A DNA stretch of 64,000 nt from Streptomyces sp. RB17 (GCF_009604455.1 NZ_WEGL01000011.1:248001-312000), one strand, 5' to 3'. Shown: positions 16,162 through 24,956, counted from the stretch's first letter. The notes: generated by a model from the letters alone, not told the origin. A program made the numbers and translations.

Positions 16162-17499
16162 ATGAGCAGCCCCCCTCTCGCACCCCCGGGCTGGAGCCGC
16201 TGGCTCGTTCCGCCCGCCGCCCTCTCCGTCCATCTGTCCATCGGGCAGGCCTATGCCTGGAGCGTGTTCAAGCCGTCGCTGGAATCCGCGCTCCACCTCG
16301 ACGGCACCCAGAGCGCGCTGCCCTTCCAGCTCGCGATCGTGATGCTCGGTCTGTCGGCCGCGTTCGGCGGCACCCTCGTCGAACGCAACGGGCCCCGCTG
16401 GGCCATGGCCGTGGCCCTGGTCTGCTTCTCCTCCGGCTTCCTGATCTCCGCACTCGGCGCCGAGACCGAGCAGTACTGGCTGATCGTCCTCGGCTACGGC
16501 TTCGTCGGCGGGATCGGGCTCGGCATCGGCTACATCTCGCCCGTCTCCACCCTGATCAAGTGGTTCCCGGACCGCCCCGGCATGGCCACCGGCATCGCCA
16601 TCATGGGCTTCGGCGGCGGCGCGCTGATCGCCTCGCCCTGGTCGTCGCAGATGCTCTCCTCCTTCGGCGGTGACAACGATGGCATCGCCCTCGCGTTCCT
16701 GGTGCACGGTCTGTCGTACGCCCTCTTCATGACACTCGGCGTGCTCCTCGTGCGCGTGCCACGCGCGGACACACCCGGCGCGGGCGCGACCGGGCCGCGT
16801 TCCCTCGACGGCGTGCAGGTGTCCGCCCGCAGCGCGGTGCGCACGCCGCAGTTCTGGCTGCTGTGGATCGTGCTGTGCACGAACGTGACCGCCGGCATCG
16901 GCATCCTGGAGAAGGCCGCCCCGATGATCACGGACTTCTTCGCGGACAGCTCCACCCCGGTGTCGGCCTCCGCGGCCGCCGGCTTCGTGGCCCTGCTGTC
17001 GGCGGCCAACATGGCCGGCCGGATCGGCTGGTCGTCCGCCTCCGACCGGATCGGCCGCAAGAACATCTACCGCTGCTACCTCGGCGTCGGCGCGCTGATG
17101 TACCTGGTCATCGCGCTGTTCGGGGACTCGGCGAAGCCGCTGTTCGTCCTGTGCGCCCTGGTGATCCTCTCCTTCTACGGCGGTGGCTTCGCGACGGTCC
17201 CCGCCTATCTGAAGGACCTCTTCGGCACCTACCAGGTCGGCGCCATCCATGGCCGGCTGCTCACCGCCTGGTCCACCGCGGGCGTGCTCGGGCCGCTGAT
17301 CGTCAACTGGATCGCGGACCGGCAGAAGGAGGCCGGGAAGCACGGCCCGGCGCTGTACGGGCTGTCGTTCGGCATCATGATCGGCCTGCTCGTCGTCGGC
17401 TTCGTCGCCAACGAACTCGTCCGTCCCGTCCACACCCGCCATCACCACGTCCCCGCCCAGAGGGAGGCCGCAGATGCCCAGCGACAGCAGCCCGCCTAG
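16162..17499 (+). CDS. OFA (oxalate/formate antiporter) family MFS transporter
   Basis: A 445-aa, 12-helix major facilitator. VHLSIGQAYAWSVFKPSL at the start, GIGLGIGYISPVSTLIKWFPDR-like sequence in the first half, and GFATVPAYLKDLFG with the HGRLLTAWSTAGVLGPL segment are OFA signatures. Known family members exchange oxalate for formate or carry other small carboxylates. Being divergent from the formate dehydrogenase operon fits carriage of oxalate, formate or a related acid. ATG 16162 is chosen by homology; its ribosome site is weak. A 42-aa membrane peptide gene overlaps the 3' end. Confidence 0.9.
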   Translation: MSSPPLAPPGWSRWLVPPAALSVHLSIGQAYAWSVFKPSLESALHLDGTQSALPFQLAIVMLGLSAAFGGTLVERNGPRWAMAVALVCFSSGFLISALGAETEQYWLIVLGYGFVGGIGLGIGYISPVSTLIKWFPDRPGMATGIAIMGFGGGALIASPWSSQMLSSFGGDNDGIALAFLVHGLSYALFMTLGVLLVRVPRADTPGAGATGPRSLDGVQVSARSAVRTPQFWLLWIVLCTNVTAGIGILEKAAPMITDFFADSSTPVSASAAAGFVALLSAANMAGRIGWSSASDRIGRKNIYRCYLGVGALMYLVIALFGDSAKPLFVLCALVILSFYGGGFATVPAYLKDLFGTYQVGAIHGRLLTAWSTAGVLGPLIVNWIADRQKEAGKHGPALYGLSFGIMIGLLVVGFVANELVRPVHTRHHHVPAQREAADAQRQQPA

Positions 17500-17602
17500 C
17501 CGGCGGGGCCTGATCGCCCTCGCCTGGCTGTGGGTGGCGGCGCCCCTCGGCTACGGGGTGTACGAACTCGTGCAGAAGGCGACGCAGCTGTTCACGGGGT
17601 GA
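17474..17602 (+). CDS. 42-aa single-span membrane peptide coupled to the OFA transporter
   Basis: A small ORF that starts inside the transporter gene, in another frame, with AGGGAGG 7 nt before its ATG. The peptide MPSDSSPPSRRGLIALAWLW continues into a hydrophobic stretch (VAAPLGYGVYELV) and ends QKATQLFTG, so one membrane helix is predicted. Small partners next to OFA transporters are known from genome context. The strong ribosome site and overlap support translation. The role, perhaps stabilising or regulating the transporter, is inferred. Confidence 0.75.
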   Translation: MPSDSSPPSRRGLIALAWLWVAAPLGYGVYELVQKATQLFTG

Positions 17603-17668
17603 GTGTTCGGGAGTCCGTGGATATTCAACTGTTCGTCCTTCAAAGTTGATTGACAGAGCGTCAGGTCG

Positions 17669-17687
17669 CATGAATGATACATTCATG
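17669..17687. repeat. perfect dyad before tnpA
   Basis: CATGAATG, ATA, CATTCATG: an 8-bp perfect inverted repeat with a 3-bp spacer, ending 2 bp before the tnpA GTG. It is probably a TnpA binding site at the element's left end or an operator; the sequence alone does not distinguish these. Confidence 0.7.
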
Positions 17688-17689
17688 GA

Positions 17690-18063
17690 GTGAACCTCAC
17701 TGAGTGGGCTCGAGCGCAGGGCATCCACCCTCAAACCACGTACAAGTGGTTTCGTGAGGGGACGTTGCCGATGCCTGCTCAGCGGTCGGACCGCGCATGA
17801 TCCTGGTGAACGTGGAGGCCAACTCCGCGCCCGATGCGGTCGGCGGCGTTGGCCTGCATGCCCGCGTGTCCTCCCCCGATTGGAAGCCCGACCTGGAGCG
17901 CCAGGTTGCCCGGATGACCCGGTGGTCCGCGAGTGCCGGTCTCCGCGTTGTTCGCCTGGAATCCGAGGTCGGGTCCGGCATGGACGGTACTCATTCGGGG
18001 GCGAAGCGGCTGCTGGCCGATCCGCGTGCGCGCAAGGCCCTGGAGGCCGCCGGGCATGGCTGA
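17690..18063 (+). pseudogene. IS607 family serine transposase TnpA, frameshifted and truncated
   Basis: The first part reads MNLTEWARAQGIHPQTTYKW then FREGTLPMPAQRSDRA and a stop: the MerR-like DNA-binding domain. Coding resumes in another frame at 17797 with ILVNVEANSAPDAVGGVGLH, the resolvase start GLHARVSSPDWKPDLERQ, and VGSGMDGTHSGAKRLLADP, then ends at 18063. Intact IS607 TnpA proteins are about 200 aa, so there is a one-base frameshift near 17795 and the C-terminal half of the resolvase domain is missing. It is unlikely to transpose by itself. Confidence 0.85.
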
Positions 18064-19681
18064 GCTGCGCCCGATCGATCCGCCGTTCGTCGCCCTTGGG
18101 CCGTCCGGTATCGCGATCCGTACCAGTCTTAAGGGCCTCACACCCGAGGACGAGAGGGTGCTGCGCCTGGCTGGCGCGCATCTGGGCTCCCTGGCCTCGA
18201 AGGATTTCAAACGGCGCTGCGCCGACGGGCTGGAGCACTCCGCCCAGACGTGGGCTGAGCGTAAACGGGACCTGACGCAGGAGTCCTCTTCCCGGTGGGC
18301 GGGGTCGATCACGAAGGCCACGCATGATCAGTGGGCACTCGCCCGGCGCGCCCAACTCGCCCATATCCACTCCCTTCAGGCCGGTATCCGCACGATCGCG
18401 CACCGCCTGTCCCTGCCGATGGGCGAGAAGGGCACAAAGGGCGCCCCGGGCGGATACCGCACCCGGCAGGAGTGGTTCGCCAAGACGCGTCGACTGCACA
18501 TGCTCAAGGACCGGCTGGATGCGCAGCGGGCAGACCGGGAGGCCGGGCACGTCCGCGTAGCACGCGGCGGTAGACGCTTGCTCAACGCCCGCCACCACCT
18601 CGACGCCGCGCAGCTCACCGAGCACGAGTGGCGCCAGCGCTGGGAAGCTGCCCGCTGGTTCCTGAAGGCCGACGGCGAGTCCGGGAAACGCTTCGGGAAC
18701 GAAACGATCCGCGTCACCCCCGAGGGGGAAGTCTCCCTCAAGCTGCCCGCCCCCCTGGTCGCCCTCGCGAACGCCGGACACGGCCGGTACGTCCTCGCCG
18801 CCCGCGTGAGCTTCCACCATCGGGGAGATCAGTGGGCCGACCGCGTAGCGGCGAACCGCGCCGTGGCCTACTGCATCCACTACGACGTGGAGCGCGGGCG
18901 CTGGTACCTGACCGCGTCGTGGACGATCCCTCCGGTCAAGATCATCCCCCTCGCCGACGCCAGGCGCGACGGCCTGATCGCCGTGGACACCAACGCCGAT
19001 CACCTGGCCGCCTGGCGGCTGGACGAGCACGGCAACCCCTGCGGGGAGCCCCGCCGCTTCGTCTACGACCTGTCCGGCACCACCGGCCACCGGGACGCCC
19101 AGGTCCGGCATGCCCTCACACGCCTCCTGCACTGGGCCGAACGACACGGCCTGGCGATCGCGGTCGAAGACCTCGACTTCGGCGCGGAGAAGACCCGCGA
19201 GAAACACGGCCGCCGCAAGCGGTTCCGCAACCTGATCTCCGGCATGCCCGTCAGCAGGCTGCGGGCCCGGCTCGTCAGCATGGCCGCCGAACTCGGCATC
19301 ACCATCATCGCCGTGGACCCCGCATACACCTCCCGGTGGGGCGCCGAACACTGGCAGAGGCCCCTCACCAGCAAGACCAGGAAGGCCACACGCCACGACG
19401 CTGCTGCCGTGGCGATTGGACGACGCGCCCTCGGACACCGCATCCGGCGACGGACAGCACCGCCCCCGCACCACCAGAGCGATGGTGCGGGGCATCGGAC
19501 CGCCCAGGCCGGACACGATGCCCGAGGGCGCAAGGGAACCCGCCCCCGTCTTCCCGGACCACGCACCGGATGCGTGCCACCGGACGCGGAGCGAACGCGG
19601 GCGACCAGTGCATCCACAACCGTTCGGGATGCGCCAGTTGCGCAGGATTGGGACCAAACCTCGCTCCTGCTCACTGATTAG
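18056..19681 (+). CDS. tnpB: TnpB family RNA-guided nuclease (IS607-associated)
   Basis: A 541-aa TnpB. The RuvC-like triad is visible: D311 (IAVDTNADH), E371 (AVEDLDF) and D448 (TRHDAAAVAIG). The nuclease core ends near residue 460. The zinc-ribbon cysteines of many TnpBs are absent; DPAYTSRWGAEHW stands there instead, as in other actinobacterial IS607 TnpBs known to me. The last ~80 residues are low-complexity Arg/Pro-rich and overlap where the guide (omega) RNA would be expected. ATG 18056 overlaps the tnpA remnant by 8 bp. The nuclease could be active although the transposase is broken. Confidence 0.88.
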   Translation: MAELRPIDPPFVALGPSGIAIRTSLKGLTPEDERVLRLAGAHLGSLASKDFKRRCADGLEHSAQTWAERKRDLTQESSSRWAGSITKATHDQWALARRAQLAHIHSLQAGIRTIAHRLSLPMGEKGTKGAPGGYRTRQEWFAKTRRLHMLKDRLDAQRADREAGHVRVARGGRRLLNARHHLDAAQLTEHEWRQRWEAARWFLKADGESGKRFGNETIRVTPEGEVSLKLPAPLVALANAGHGRYVLAARVSFHHRGDQWADRVAANRAVAYCIHYDVERGRWYLTASWTIPPVKIIPLADARRDGLIAVDTNADHLAAWRLDEHGNPCGEPRRFVYDLSGTTGHRDAQVRHALTRLLHWAERHGLAIAVEDLDFGAEKTREKHGRRKRFRNLISGMPVSRLRARLVSMAAELGITIIAVDPAYTSRWGAEHWQRPLTSKTRKATRHDAAAVAIGRRALGHRIRRRTAPPPHHQSDGAGHRTAQAGHDARGRKGTRPRLPGPRTGCVPPDAERTRATSASTTVRDAPVAQDWDQTSLLLTD

Positions 19682-19806
19682 GAACGGTCTGAGGGAAGCC
19701 GACAACTCGGGCGCCCGATTCCTGTGGCTTCACCTGCCGTCGTACCCGTGGGTCACTGATCAGACTGGTGGATCCCGCTACCCACGGCCACGAGGGGACT
19801 TCCGCC

Positions 19807-20754
19807 ATGAACGGCTCGCGCATCGCCGCCATCGGTCACTATCAGCCCGCCCGGGTGCTCACCAACGAGCACCTGGCCGGCATGGTCGACACGAGCGACG
19901 AGTGGATCCGCAGCCGGGTCGGCATCCGGACCCGGCACATCGCCGGACCCGACGAGCCGGTCGACGAGCTGGCCGCGCACGCCGCCGCAAAGGCCCTCGC
20001 CGCCGCCGGCCTGACCCCCGGCGACATCGACCTCGTCCTGGTCGCCACCTCCACGGCGATCGACCGTTCCCCGAACACCGCCGCCCGGGTCGCGGCCCGG
20101 CTCGGCATCCCGCAGCCGGCCGCGATGGACGTCAACGTGGTGTGCGCCGGGTTCACCCACGCGCTGGCCACCGCCGACCACACCGTCCGGGCCGGCGCGG
20201 CCGTGCGCGCGCTGGTGATCGGCGCCGACAAGATGTCCGACGTCACCGACTGGAGCGACCGCACCACCTGTGTCCTGGTCGGCGACGGGGCCGGGGCCGC
20301 CGTCGTCGAGGCCTGCCCGCCGGGTCAGGAGCCGGGGGTCGGGCCGGTGCTGTGGGGATCGGTGCCGGAGATGGGGCACGCCGTGCGGATCGAGGGCACC
20401 CCGCCGCGGTTCGCGCAGGAGGGGCAGAGCGTCTACCGCTGGGCCACCACGCAGCTCCCGGCCATCGCCCGCCGCGCCTGCGAGCGGGCCGGCGTCGCCC
20501 CCGAGGACCTCGCCGGGGTCGTCCTGCACCAGGCCAACCTGCGCATCATCGAACCGCTGGCCCAGAAGCTCGGCGCCGTCAACGCCGTCGTCGCCCGCGA
20601 TGTCACCGAATCGGGCAACACCTCGGCCGCCAGCATCCCGCTCGCCTTCTCCAAGCTGGTCGAGCAGGGTGCCCTCAGCTCCGGCGACCCGGTGCTGCTG
20701 TTCGGTTTCGGCGGCAATCTGTCGTACGCCGGGCAGGTCGTACTCTGCCCGTGA
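19807..20754 (+). CDS. 3-oxoacyl-ACP synthase III (FabH-like ketosynthase)
   Basis: A 315-aa KAS III enzyme, which condenses an acyl-CoA starter with malonyl-ACP. The Cys-His-Asn triad is complete: C113 (VNVVCAGF), H241 (VVLHQANLR), N271 (ESGNTSAAS). DTSDEWIRSRVGIRTRHI near the N-terminus is typical. ATG 19807 has GAGGGG upstream. It is not in a fatty-acid operon but just after the TnpB element and before the GntR gene, so it is an extra copy of unknown role, perhaps acting on a short acyl-CoA of this locus. Confidence 0.9.
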   Translation: MNGSRIAAIGHYQPARVLTNEHLAGMVDTSDEWIRSRVGIRTRHIAGPDEPVDELAAHAAAKALAAAGLTPGDIDLVLVATSTAIDRSPNTAARVAARLGIPQPAAMDVNVVCAGFTHALATADHTVRAGAAVRALVIGADKMSDVTDWSDRTTCVLVGDGAGAAVVEACPPGQEPGVGPVLWGSVPEMGHAVRIEGTPPRFAQEGQSVYRWATTQLPAIARRACERAGVAPEDLAGVVLHQANLRIIEPLAQKLGAVNAVVARDVTESGNTSAASIPLAFSKLVEQGALSSGDPVLLFGFGGNLSYAGQVVLCP

Positions 20755-20802
20755 GCGGCGACGTGCACGAAGCGGACCACGGGGTGAGGCGAACGGTGAA
20801 GT

Positions 20803-20860
20803 GGGCCGCGGGTGAAGTAGGCGCATACAGGGGGCCGCGGGTGAAGTAGGCGCATACAGG
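20803..20860. repeat. 29-bp perfect tandem duplication containing GCATACAG
   Basis: Positions 20803-20831 and 20832-20860 are identical, each starting GGGCCGCGGGTGAAG and ending GCATACAGG. The 8-mer GCATACAG is also the right half-site of the dyad at 31732-31755. The duplication places two copies of it upstream of the GntR gene. Confidence 0.9.
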
Positions 20861-20890
20861 CCTGGAATTTGTGCACCGTAGACTGTAGAC
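20853..20890. promoter_or_regulatory. putative GntR operator half-sites before the regulator gene
   Basis: GCATACAG at 20853-20860 and CTGTAGAC at 20883-20890 lie 60-100 bp upstream of the GntR start. TTGTCTACAGT, the reverse complement of the second site region, is found exactly at 16017-16027. This suggests autoregulation, by comparison of sites only. Confidence 0.5.
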
Positions 20891-20951
20891 AAAAGACAAT
20901 CGATACTGAGCATCCAGCGTGCACACGCCAGACCTGCCCAGGAGGGGGACC

Positions 20952-21632
20952 GTGATGTTGCCGACCGGACTGCCGCAGGGGGCGGTGCCCAGGCTGGAAC
21001 GCCCCGGACCGCTGCGCGAGCGGGTCTACGAGGCCCTGCTCGAGCTCATCACCACCCGGGCGCTGCAGCCCGGCCAGCATCTGGTCGAGAGCGAGCTCGC
21101 CGGACACCTGGGCGTCTCCCGGCAGCCGGTGCGCGAGGCGCTGCAGCGGCTCAACACCGAGGGCTGGGTCGATCTGCGGCCCGCACAGGGCGCGTTCGTG
21201 CACGAGCCGACCGAGGAGGAGGCCGACCAGCTGCTCACGGTCCGCACCCTGCTGGAGGCGGAGGCGGCCCGGCTCGCCGCCCTCCACGCCGGCGCTCCGG
21301 GGGTCGCCGCGCTGGACGAGCTGTGCGCCGAGGGCGAGAAGGCCGTCGCCGCCGACGACGTGGACCGCGCGGTCGCCCTCAACGCGGCCTTCCACGCCAA
21401 GGTCATGGAACTGGCGGGCAACGCGGTCCTCGCCGAACTCGCCGCCCAGGTGGACCGCCGGGTTCGCTGGTACTACACCCCGGTCGCCCGGCAGCGCGGG
21501 CGCCAGTCGTGGATCGAGCACCGGGAACTGATCACCGCGATCGCCAAGCGCGACCAAGAACGGGCCGCCTTCCTGATGCGCAACCACACCGAACACACCC
21601 GCCGCTCGTACCAACAGCGCAACGGGTCCTGA
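20952..21632 (+). CDS. GntR family regulator, FadR/FCD type
   Basis: A 226-aa regulator. The N-terminal winged HTH (PLRERVYEALLELITTRALQ, then QHLVESELAGHLGVSRQPVREALQRL) and the all-helical FCD effector domain (with NAAFHAKVMELAGN and the metal-binding-type His residues) are both present. Start is GTG 20952 or the next codon, ATG 20955, behind GGAGGGGG. FCD regulators usually sense small carboxylates or acyl-CoAs. As the only regulator inside the formate/formyl-CoA locus, and with shared half-sites at three promoters, it is the best candidate for its control. Confidence 0.9.
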   Translation: MMLPTGLPQGAVPRLERPGPLRERVYEALLELITTRALQPGQHLVESELAGHLGVSRQPVREALQRLNTEGWVDLRPAQGAFVHEPTEEEADQLLTVRTLLEAEAARLAALHAGAPGVAALDELCAEGEKAVAADDVDRAVALNAAFHAKVMELAGNAVLAELAAQVDRRVRWYYTPVARQRGRQSWIEHRELITAIAKRDQERAAFLMRNHTEHTRRSYQQRNGS

Positions 21633-21774
21633 CCAGCGGGTTCGCGGAAAGGTCATCGGACGCGCACCGGAGAGGCAAAGAAATTCGGACGCCGATGTCG
21701 AGAACCCGGGTCCGGCTCCGTCCCCGGGGTGAACGCGACCACAATGGGTCGCACGAGCACCGAGGAGAACCACG

Positions 21775-22194
21775 ATGGCCAAGTACCTGCTGCTGAAGCA
21801 CTACCGCGGCGCCCCGGAGGCGGTCAACGACGTGCCGATGGACCAGTGGACGCCGGAGGAGATCTCGGCCCACGTGCAGTACATGAACGACTTCGCGGCC
21901 CGGCTGGAGAAGACCGGCGAGTTCGTCGGCGGTCAGGCGCTCGCCCCCGAGGGAGCGTGGGTCCGCTACGACGGCGAGGGGCGTCCGCCGGTCACCGACG
22001 GCCCGTTCGCCGAGACCAAGGACCTCATCGCCGGCTGGATGATCATCGACGTCGACAGCTACGAGCGGGCCGTCGAGCTGGCCGGGGAACTGTCGGCCGC
22101 GCCGGGGGCCGGCGGCAAGCCGATCCACGAGTGGCTCGAGGTGCGGCCGTTCCTGGCCGCGACGCCCACCGTCACGGAGTGCCCTCATCGATGA
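21775..22194 (+). CDS. DGPF (YCII-related) domain protein paired with ECF sigma factor
   Basis: A 139-aa protein with the YCII-like fold and the signature VTDGPFAETKDLIAGW, which names the DGPF family. Such proteins are encoded beside ECF42-group sigma factors and are thought to be part of that signalling unit. Its stop overlaps the sigma factor ATG (ATGA), so the two are translated together. The molecular function of DGPF proteins is not established. Confidence 0.9.
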   Translation: MAKYLLLKHYRGAPEAVNDVPMDQWTPEEISAHVQYMNDFAARLEKTGEFVGGQALAPEGAWVRYDGEGRPPVTDGPFAETKDLIAGWMIIDVDSYERAVELAGELSAAPGAGGKPIHEWLEVRPFLAATPTVTECPHR

Positions 22195-23336
22195 ACCAGG
22201 CCCTGCTCCGGAGCCTCACGCCGAGCGTGCTCACCGTCCTCGTCCGCCGCGGAGCCGACTTCGCGGCGGCCGAGGACGCCGTGCAGGACGCGCTCGTCGA
22301 GGCGCTCCGCGTCTGGCCGGCCGACCCTCCGCGGGATGCGAAGGGCTGGCTGATCACCGTGGCCTGGCGCCGGTTCCTCGACGCGAGGCGGGCGGACACC
22401 GCCCGCCGCCGGCGTGAGGACCTCGTCGACGAGGAGCCGGCGCCAGGGCCCGCGTCCGCGGTGGACGACACCCTCCAGCTCTACTTCCTGTGCGCCCACC
22501 CGTCGTTGACGCCGTCGTCCGCCGTCGCGCTCACGCTGCGCGCCGTCGGCGGGCTGACCACCCGCCAGATCGCCCAGGCCTACCTGGTGCCCGAGGCGAC
22601 CATGGCGCAGCGGATCAGCCGGGCCAAGCGCACCGTCTCCGGCGTGCGCTTCGACCAGCCCGGCGATGTCGCCACCGTGCTGCGCGTCCTATACCTGGTC
22701 TTCAACGAGGGCTACTCCGGCGCCGTCGACCTCGCCGCCGAGGCCATCCGGCTCACCCGGCAGCTCGCGGCCGCCGTCGACCACCCCGAGGCGGCGGGGC
22801 TGCTCGCCCTCATGCTGCTCCACCATGCCCGGCGCGCCGCCCGGACCGCGCCCGACGGTAGCCTGGTGCCGCTCGCCGAGCAGGACCGCGGCCGGTGGGA
22901 CACGCACCTGATCGCCGAGGGCGTCGCCGTCCTCCAGGCCGCCCTCGCCCGCGACCGGCTGGGCGAGTTCCAGGCCCAGGCCGCCATCGCGGCACTCCAC
23001 GCCGACGCGCCCACCGCAGAGGAGACCGACTGGGTGCAGATCGTCGAGTGGTACGACGAGCTCACGCGCCTGACCGACAGCCCGGTCGTCCGGCTCAACC
23101 GGGCGGTCGCCGTCGGGGAGGCCGACGGACCGCGCGCCGGCCTGGCGGCGGTCGCCGCGCTGGACGCCTCACTGCCCCGCCATGCCGCGGTGGCGGCGTA
23201 CCTCCACGAGCGCGACGGCGACCTGGCGACGGCGGCACGGCTGTACGCCGAGGCGGCCCACAAGGCACCCAACCTCGCCGAGCGCGACCACCTGACGCGC
23301 CAGGCCGCCCGGCTCAACACCCGCCGATCCCGCTGA
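22191..23336 (+). CDS. ECF RNA polymerase sigma factor, ECF42-like, with C-terminal extension
   Basis: A 381-aa sigma factor, about twice the size of a basic ECF. Region 2 is around DFAAAEDAVQDALVEALRVW and region 4 around LTTRQIAQAYLVPEATMAQR. The rest is the helical TPR-like extension of this group (VLYLVFNEGYSG, LNRAVAVGEADGP, AHKAPNLAERDHLTRQAARL). No anti-sigma factor is nearby; the group lacks classical ones and control is thought to lie in the extension. It overlaps the DGPF gene by 4 bp. Confidence 0.92.
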   Translation: MNQALLRSLTPSVLTVLVRRGADFAAAEDAVQDALVEALRVWPADPPRDAKGWLITVAWRRFLDARRADTARRRREDLVDEEPAPGPASAVDDTLQLYFLCAHPSLTPSSAVALTLRAVGGLTTRQIAQAYLVPEATMAQRISRAKRTVSGVRFDQPGDVATVLRVLYLVFNEGYSGAVDLAAEAIRLTRQLAAAVDHPEAAGLLALMLLHHARRAARTAPDGSLVPLAEQDRGRWDTHLIAEGVAVLQAALARDRLGEFQAQAAIAALHADAPTAEETDWVQIVEWYDELTRLTDSPVVRLNRAVAVGEADGPRAGLAAVAALDASLPRHAAVAAYLHERDGDLATAARLYAEAAHKAPNLAERDHLTRQAARLNTRRSR

Positions 23337-23451
23337 CGAGTCGCGCCCGGACTTTCCCCCGGCACTGGGCGCGCGCCGCGTCGGCGACACCATGCGTACT
23401 GCAGGCGCGGTGACCCAAGGCCGGCGCAGGGCATGTGGTGTGTATACGGTC

Positions 23452-23492
23452 TTCCCCCTCCGGCGATCGGCGTGCGGATCGTGGAGGGGGAA
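23452..23492. terminator. inverted repeat between convergent operons
   Basis: TTCCCCCTCC (23452-23461) and GGAGGGGGAA (23483-23492) form a perfect 10-bp stem with a 21-nt loop between the convergent sigma factor gene and the leftward transporter operon. It probably terminates transcription from both sides. Confidence 0.55.
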
Positions 23493-23543
23493 CATCCGGG
23501 AGACGTGCTCAGGAGGACGTCGGCCGCTCCCTCACCGCCGGCC

Positions 23544-24956
23544 TCAGGCCGTCGGCTGTGTCCTCGGTGCCGTCACGGCCTGCTCGGCCGCCTTGTCCCG
23601 GCCCGGCTGCCGCAGCAGCAGGGCGATCGCCGCGGCCACCATCGACACCCCGCCGGCCAGCGCGTAGGCGCCGTTGTAGCCCCAGGCGCCGACCACCATG
23701 GAGCCGAGGCCGCCGCCGAACAGGCCGCTGACCAGCTTGCCGCTGTACACCAGGCCGTAGTTGGTGGCGTTGTAGTTCTCGCCGAAGTAGTCCGGGGTCA
23801 GCGCCGCGAACATCGGGTAGAAGGCGCCGCCGCCGAAGCCGGAGAGGAAGGCGAAGAACAGGAACAGCCACTCGTTCTTGATGTCACCGGCCCAGATGAC
23901 ACCGAACTGGGCGAGCCCCAGGACCACGATGACGAACACCAGTGACGTCTTGCGGCCCCACAGGTCCGACAGCCAGCCGACGACGGCGCGCCCGACGCCG
24001 TTGATGACCGCCATGACGCCCATCGAGGACGCCGCGACCAGCGGGCCGAAGCCGATCTGCTTGGCGTAGTCGACCTGGAAGGAGATCCCGAAGATCGACA
24101 CACCGGCGGTCATGACGATGCTGACCCACATCAGCGGCAGCATGCCGGTCCTGATGGCCTCCTTCGGTGTGAACTGCCGTACCGCGGGCGGGTTCTTGGC
24201 CAGACTCGCGGCGCTCCTGGTGTTCCCCGAGAACGACAGCGGGTCGGCATCGGCCGGCCACCAGTTCTTCGGCGGGTCCTTGAAGAACCAGGCGCACACG
24301 GCGACCACGATCAGCACGTACACGCCGATCAGATCCAGCACCTCGTCGTAATTACCGGTGTCGAAGGCGTAGTTGAAGATGAAGATGAACGGCAGCGAGC
24401 CGTACGCGAAGCCGCCGTTGACGAAGCCGGTCTTCGCGCCGCGCCGCTCCGGGAACCACTTGCCGACCATGTTGATGCAGGTCGCGTAGATCAGCCCGGA
24501 ACCGAGGCCGCCGACGACACCGAAACCGAGAATGGCCAGGAACACGTTGTCGAGGTGGGACAGCGCCAGGAAGCCGAGCAGACACATCGCGGCGCCGAGG
24601 TACATCGCGCGGCGCGCCGTGAGGATGCCCCGCTCGCGCAGCCAGCCCGCCGGGAAGGCGATGCCGGCCTGGAAGAACACCCAGATGCTGAGGATCCAGA
24701 AGGTGTTGCTCTGGGTCCAGCCGTGCGCCTCGGACAGGGTGTCCTCGGCGGAGCCGTAGGCGTACTCGGAGACGCTGATGGCCATCATCGCTATCCATGG
24801 CAGGTACACCATGAGCTTGCGCGAGTGGCCGAGCAGGTCGCGGTCCGTCTCACCGATGCGGTAGACCCGCCCGCGGGAGTCGGTTACTTCGCGGTACGAG
24901 CGGTTCGCCGCGCCGGGATCGGCCGGCGTGTTCCGTGTTGTGGGATCAGCCGTCAT
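23544..24956 (-). CDS. OFA-type MFS transporter, last gene of the frc operon
   Basis: A 470-aa, 12-helix transporter. It has a conserved cytoplasmic leader (SRGRVYRIGETDRDLLGHSR), then WIAMMAISVSEYAYGSAED, a MFS loop GLIYATCINMVGKWFPERRG and the second-half GWLSDLWGRKTS. It resembles oxalate/formate exchangers and probably carries the acid substrate or product of the pathway. Its ATG starts 1 nt after the stop of the paralogous transporter upstream, with GGAGATGG as ribosome site inside that gene. Confidence 0.88.
   Translation of the reverse strand: MTADPTTRNTPADPGAANRSYREVTDSRGRVYRIGETDRDLLGHSRKLMVYLPWIAMMAISVSEYAYGSAEDTLSEAHGWTQSNTFWILSIWVFFQAGIAFPAGWLRERGILTARRAMYLGAAMCLLGFLALSHLDNVFLAILGFGVVGGLGSGLIYATCINMVGKWFPERRGAKTGFVNGGFAYGSLPFIFIFNYAFDTGNYDEVLDLIGVYVLIVVAVCAWFFKDPPKNWWPADADPLSFSGNTRSAASLAKNPPAVRQFTPKEAIRTGMLPLMWVSIVMTAGVSIFGISFQVDYAKQIGFGPLVAASSMGVMAVINGVGRAVVGWLSDLWGRKTSLVFVIVVLGLAQFGVIWAGDIKNEWLFLFFAFLSGFGGGAFYPMFAALTPDYFGENYNATNYGLVYSGKLVSGLFGGGLGSMVVGAWGYNGAYALAGGVSMVAAAIALLLRQPGRDKAAEQAVTAPRTQPTA

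Larger units (their letters stand above)
17660..19700 (+). mobile_element. IS607-like element with TnpB, transposase part decayed
   Basis: The order is a MerR-type HTH plus serine-recombinase TnpA (broken) and an overlapping TnpB, the IS607 layout. Such elements lack terminal inverted repeats and target duplications, so the ends are approximate. A perfect dyad CATGAATG-ATA-CATTCATG (17669-17687) marks the left side. The right end should lie close after 19681, before the KAS III gene at 19807. Confidence 0.75.
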
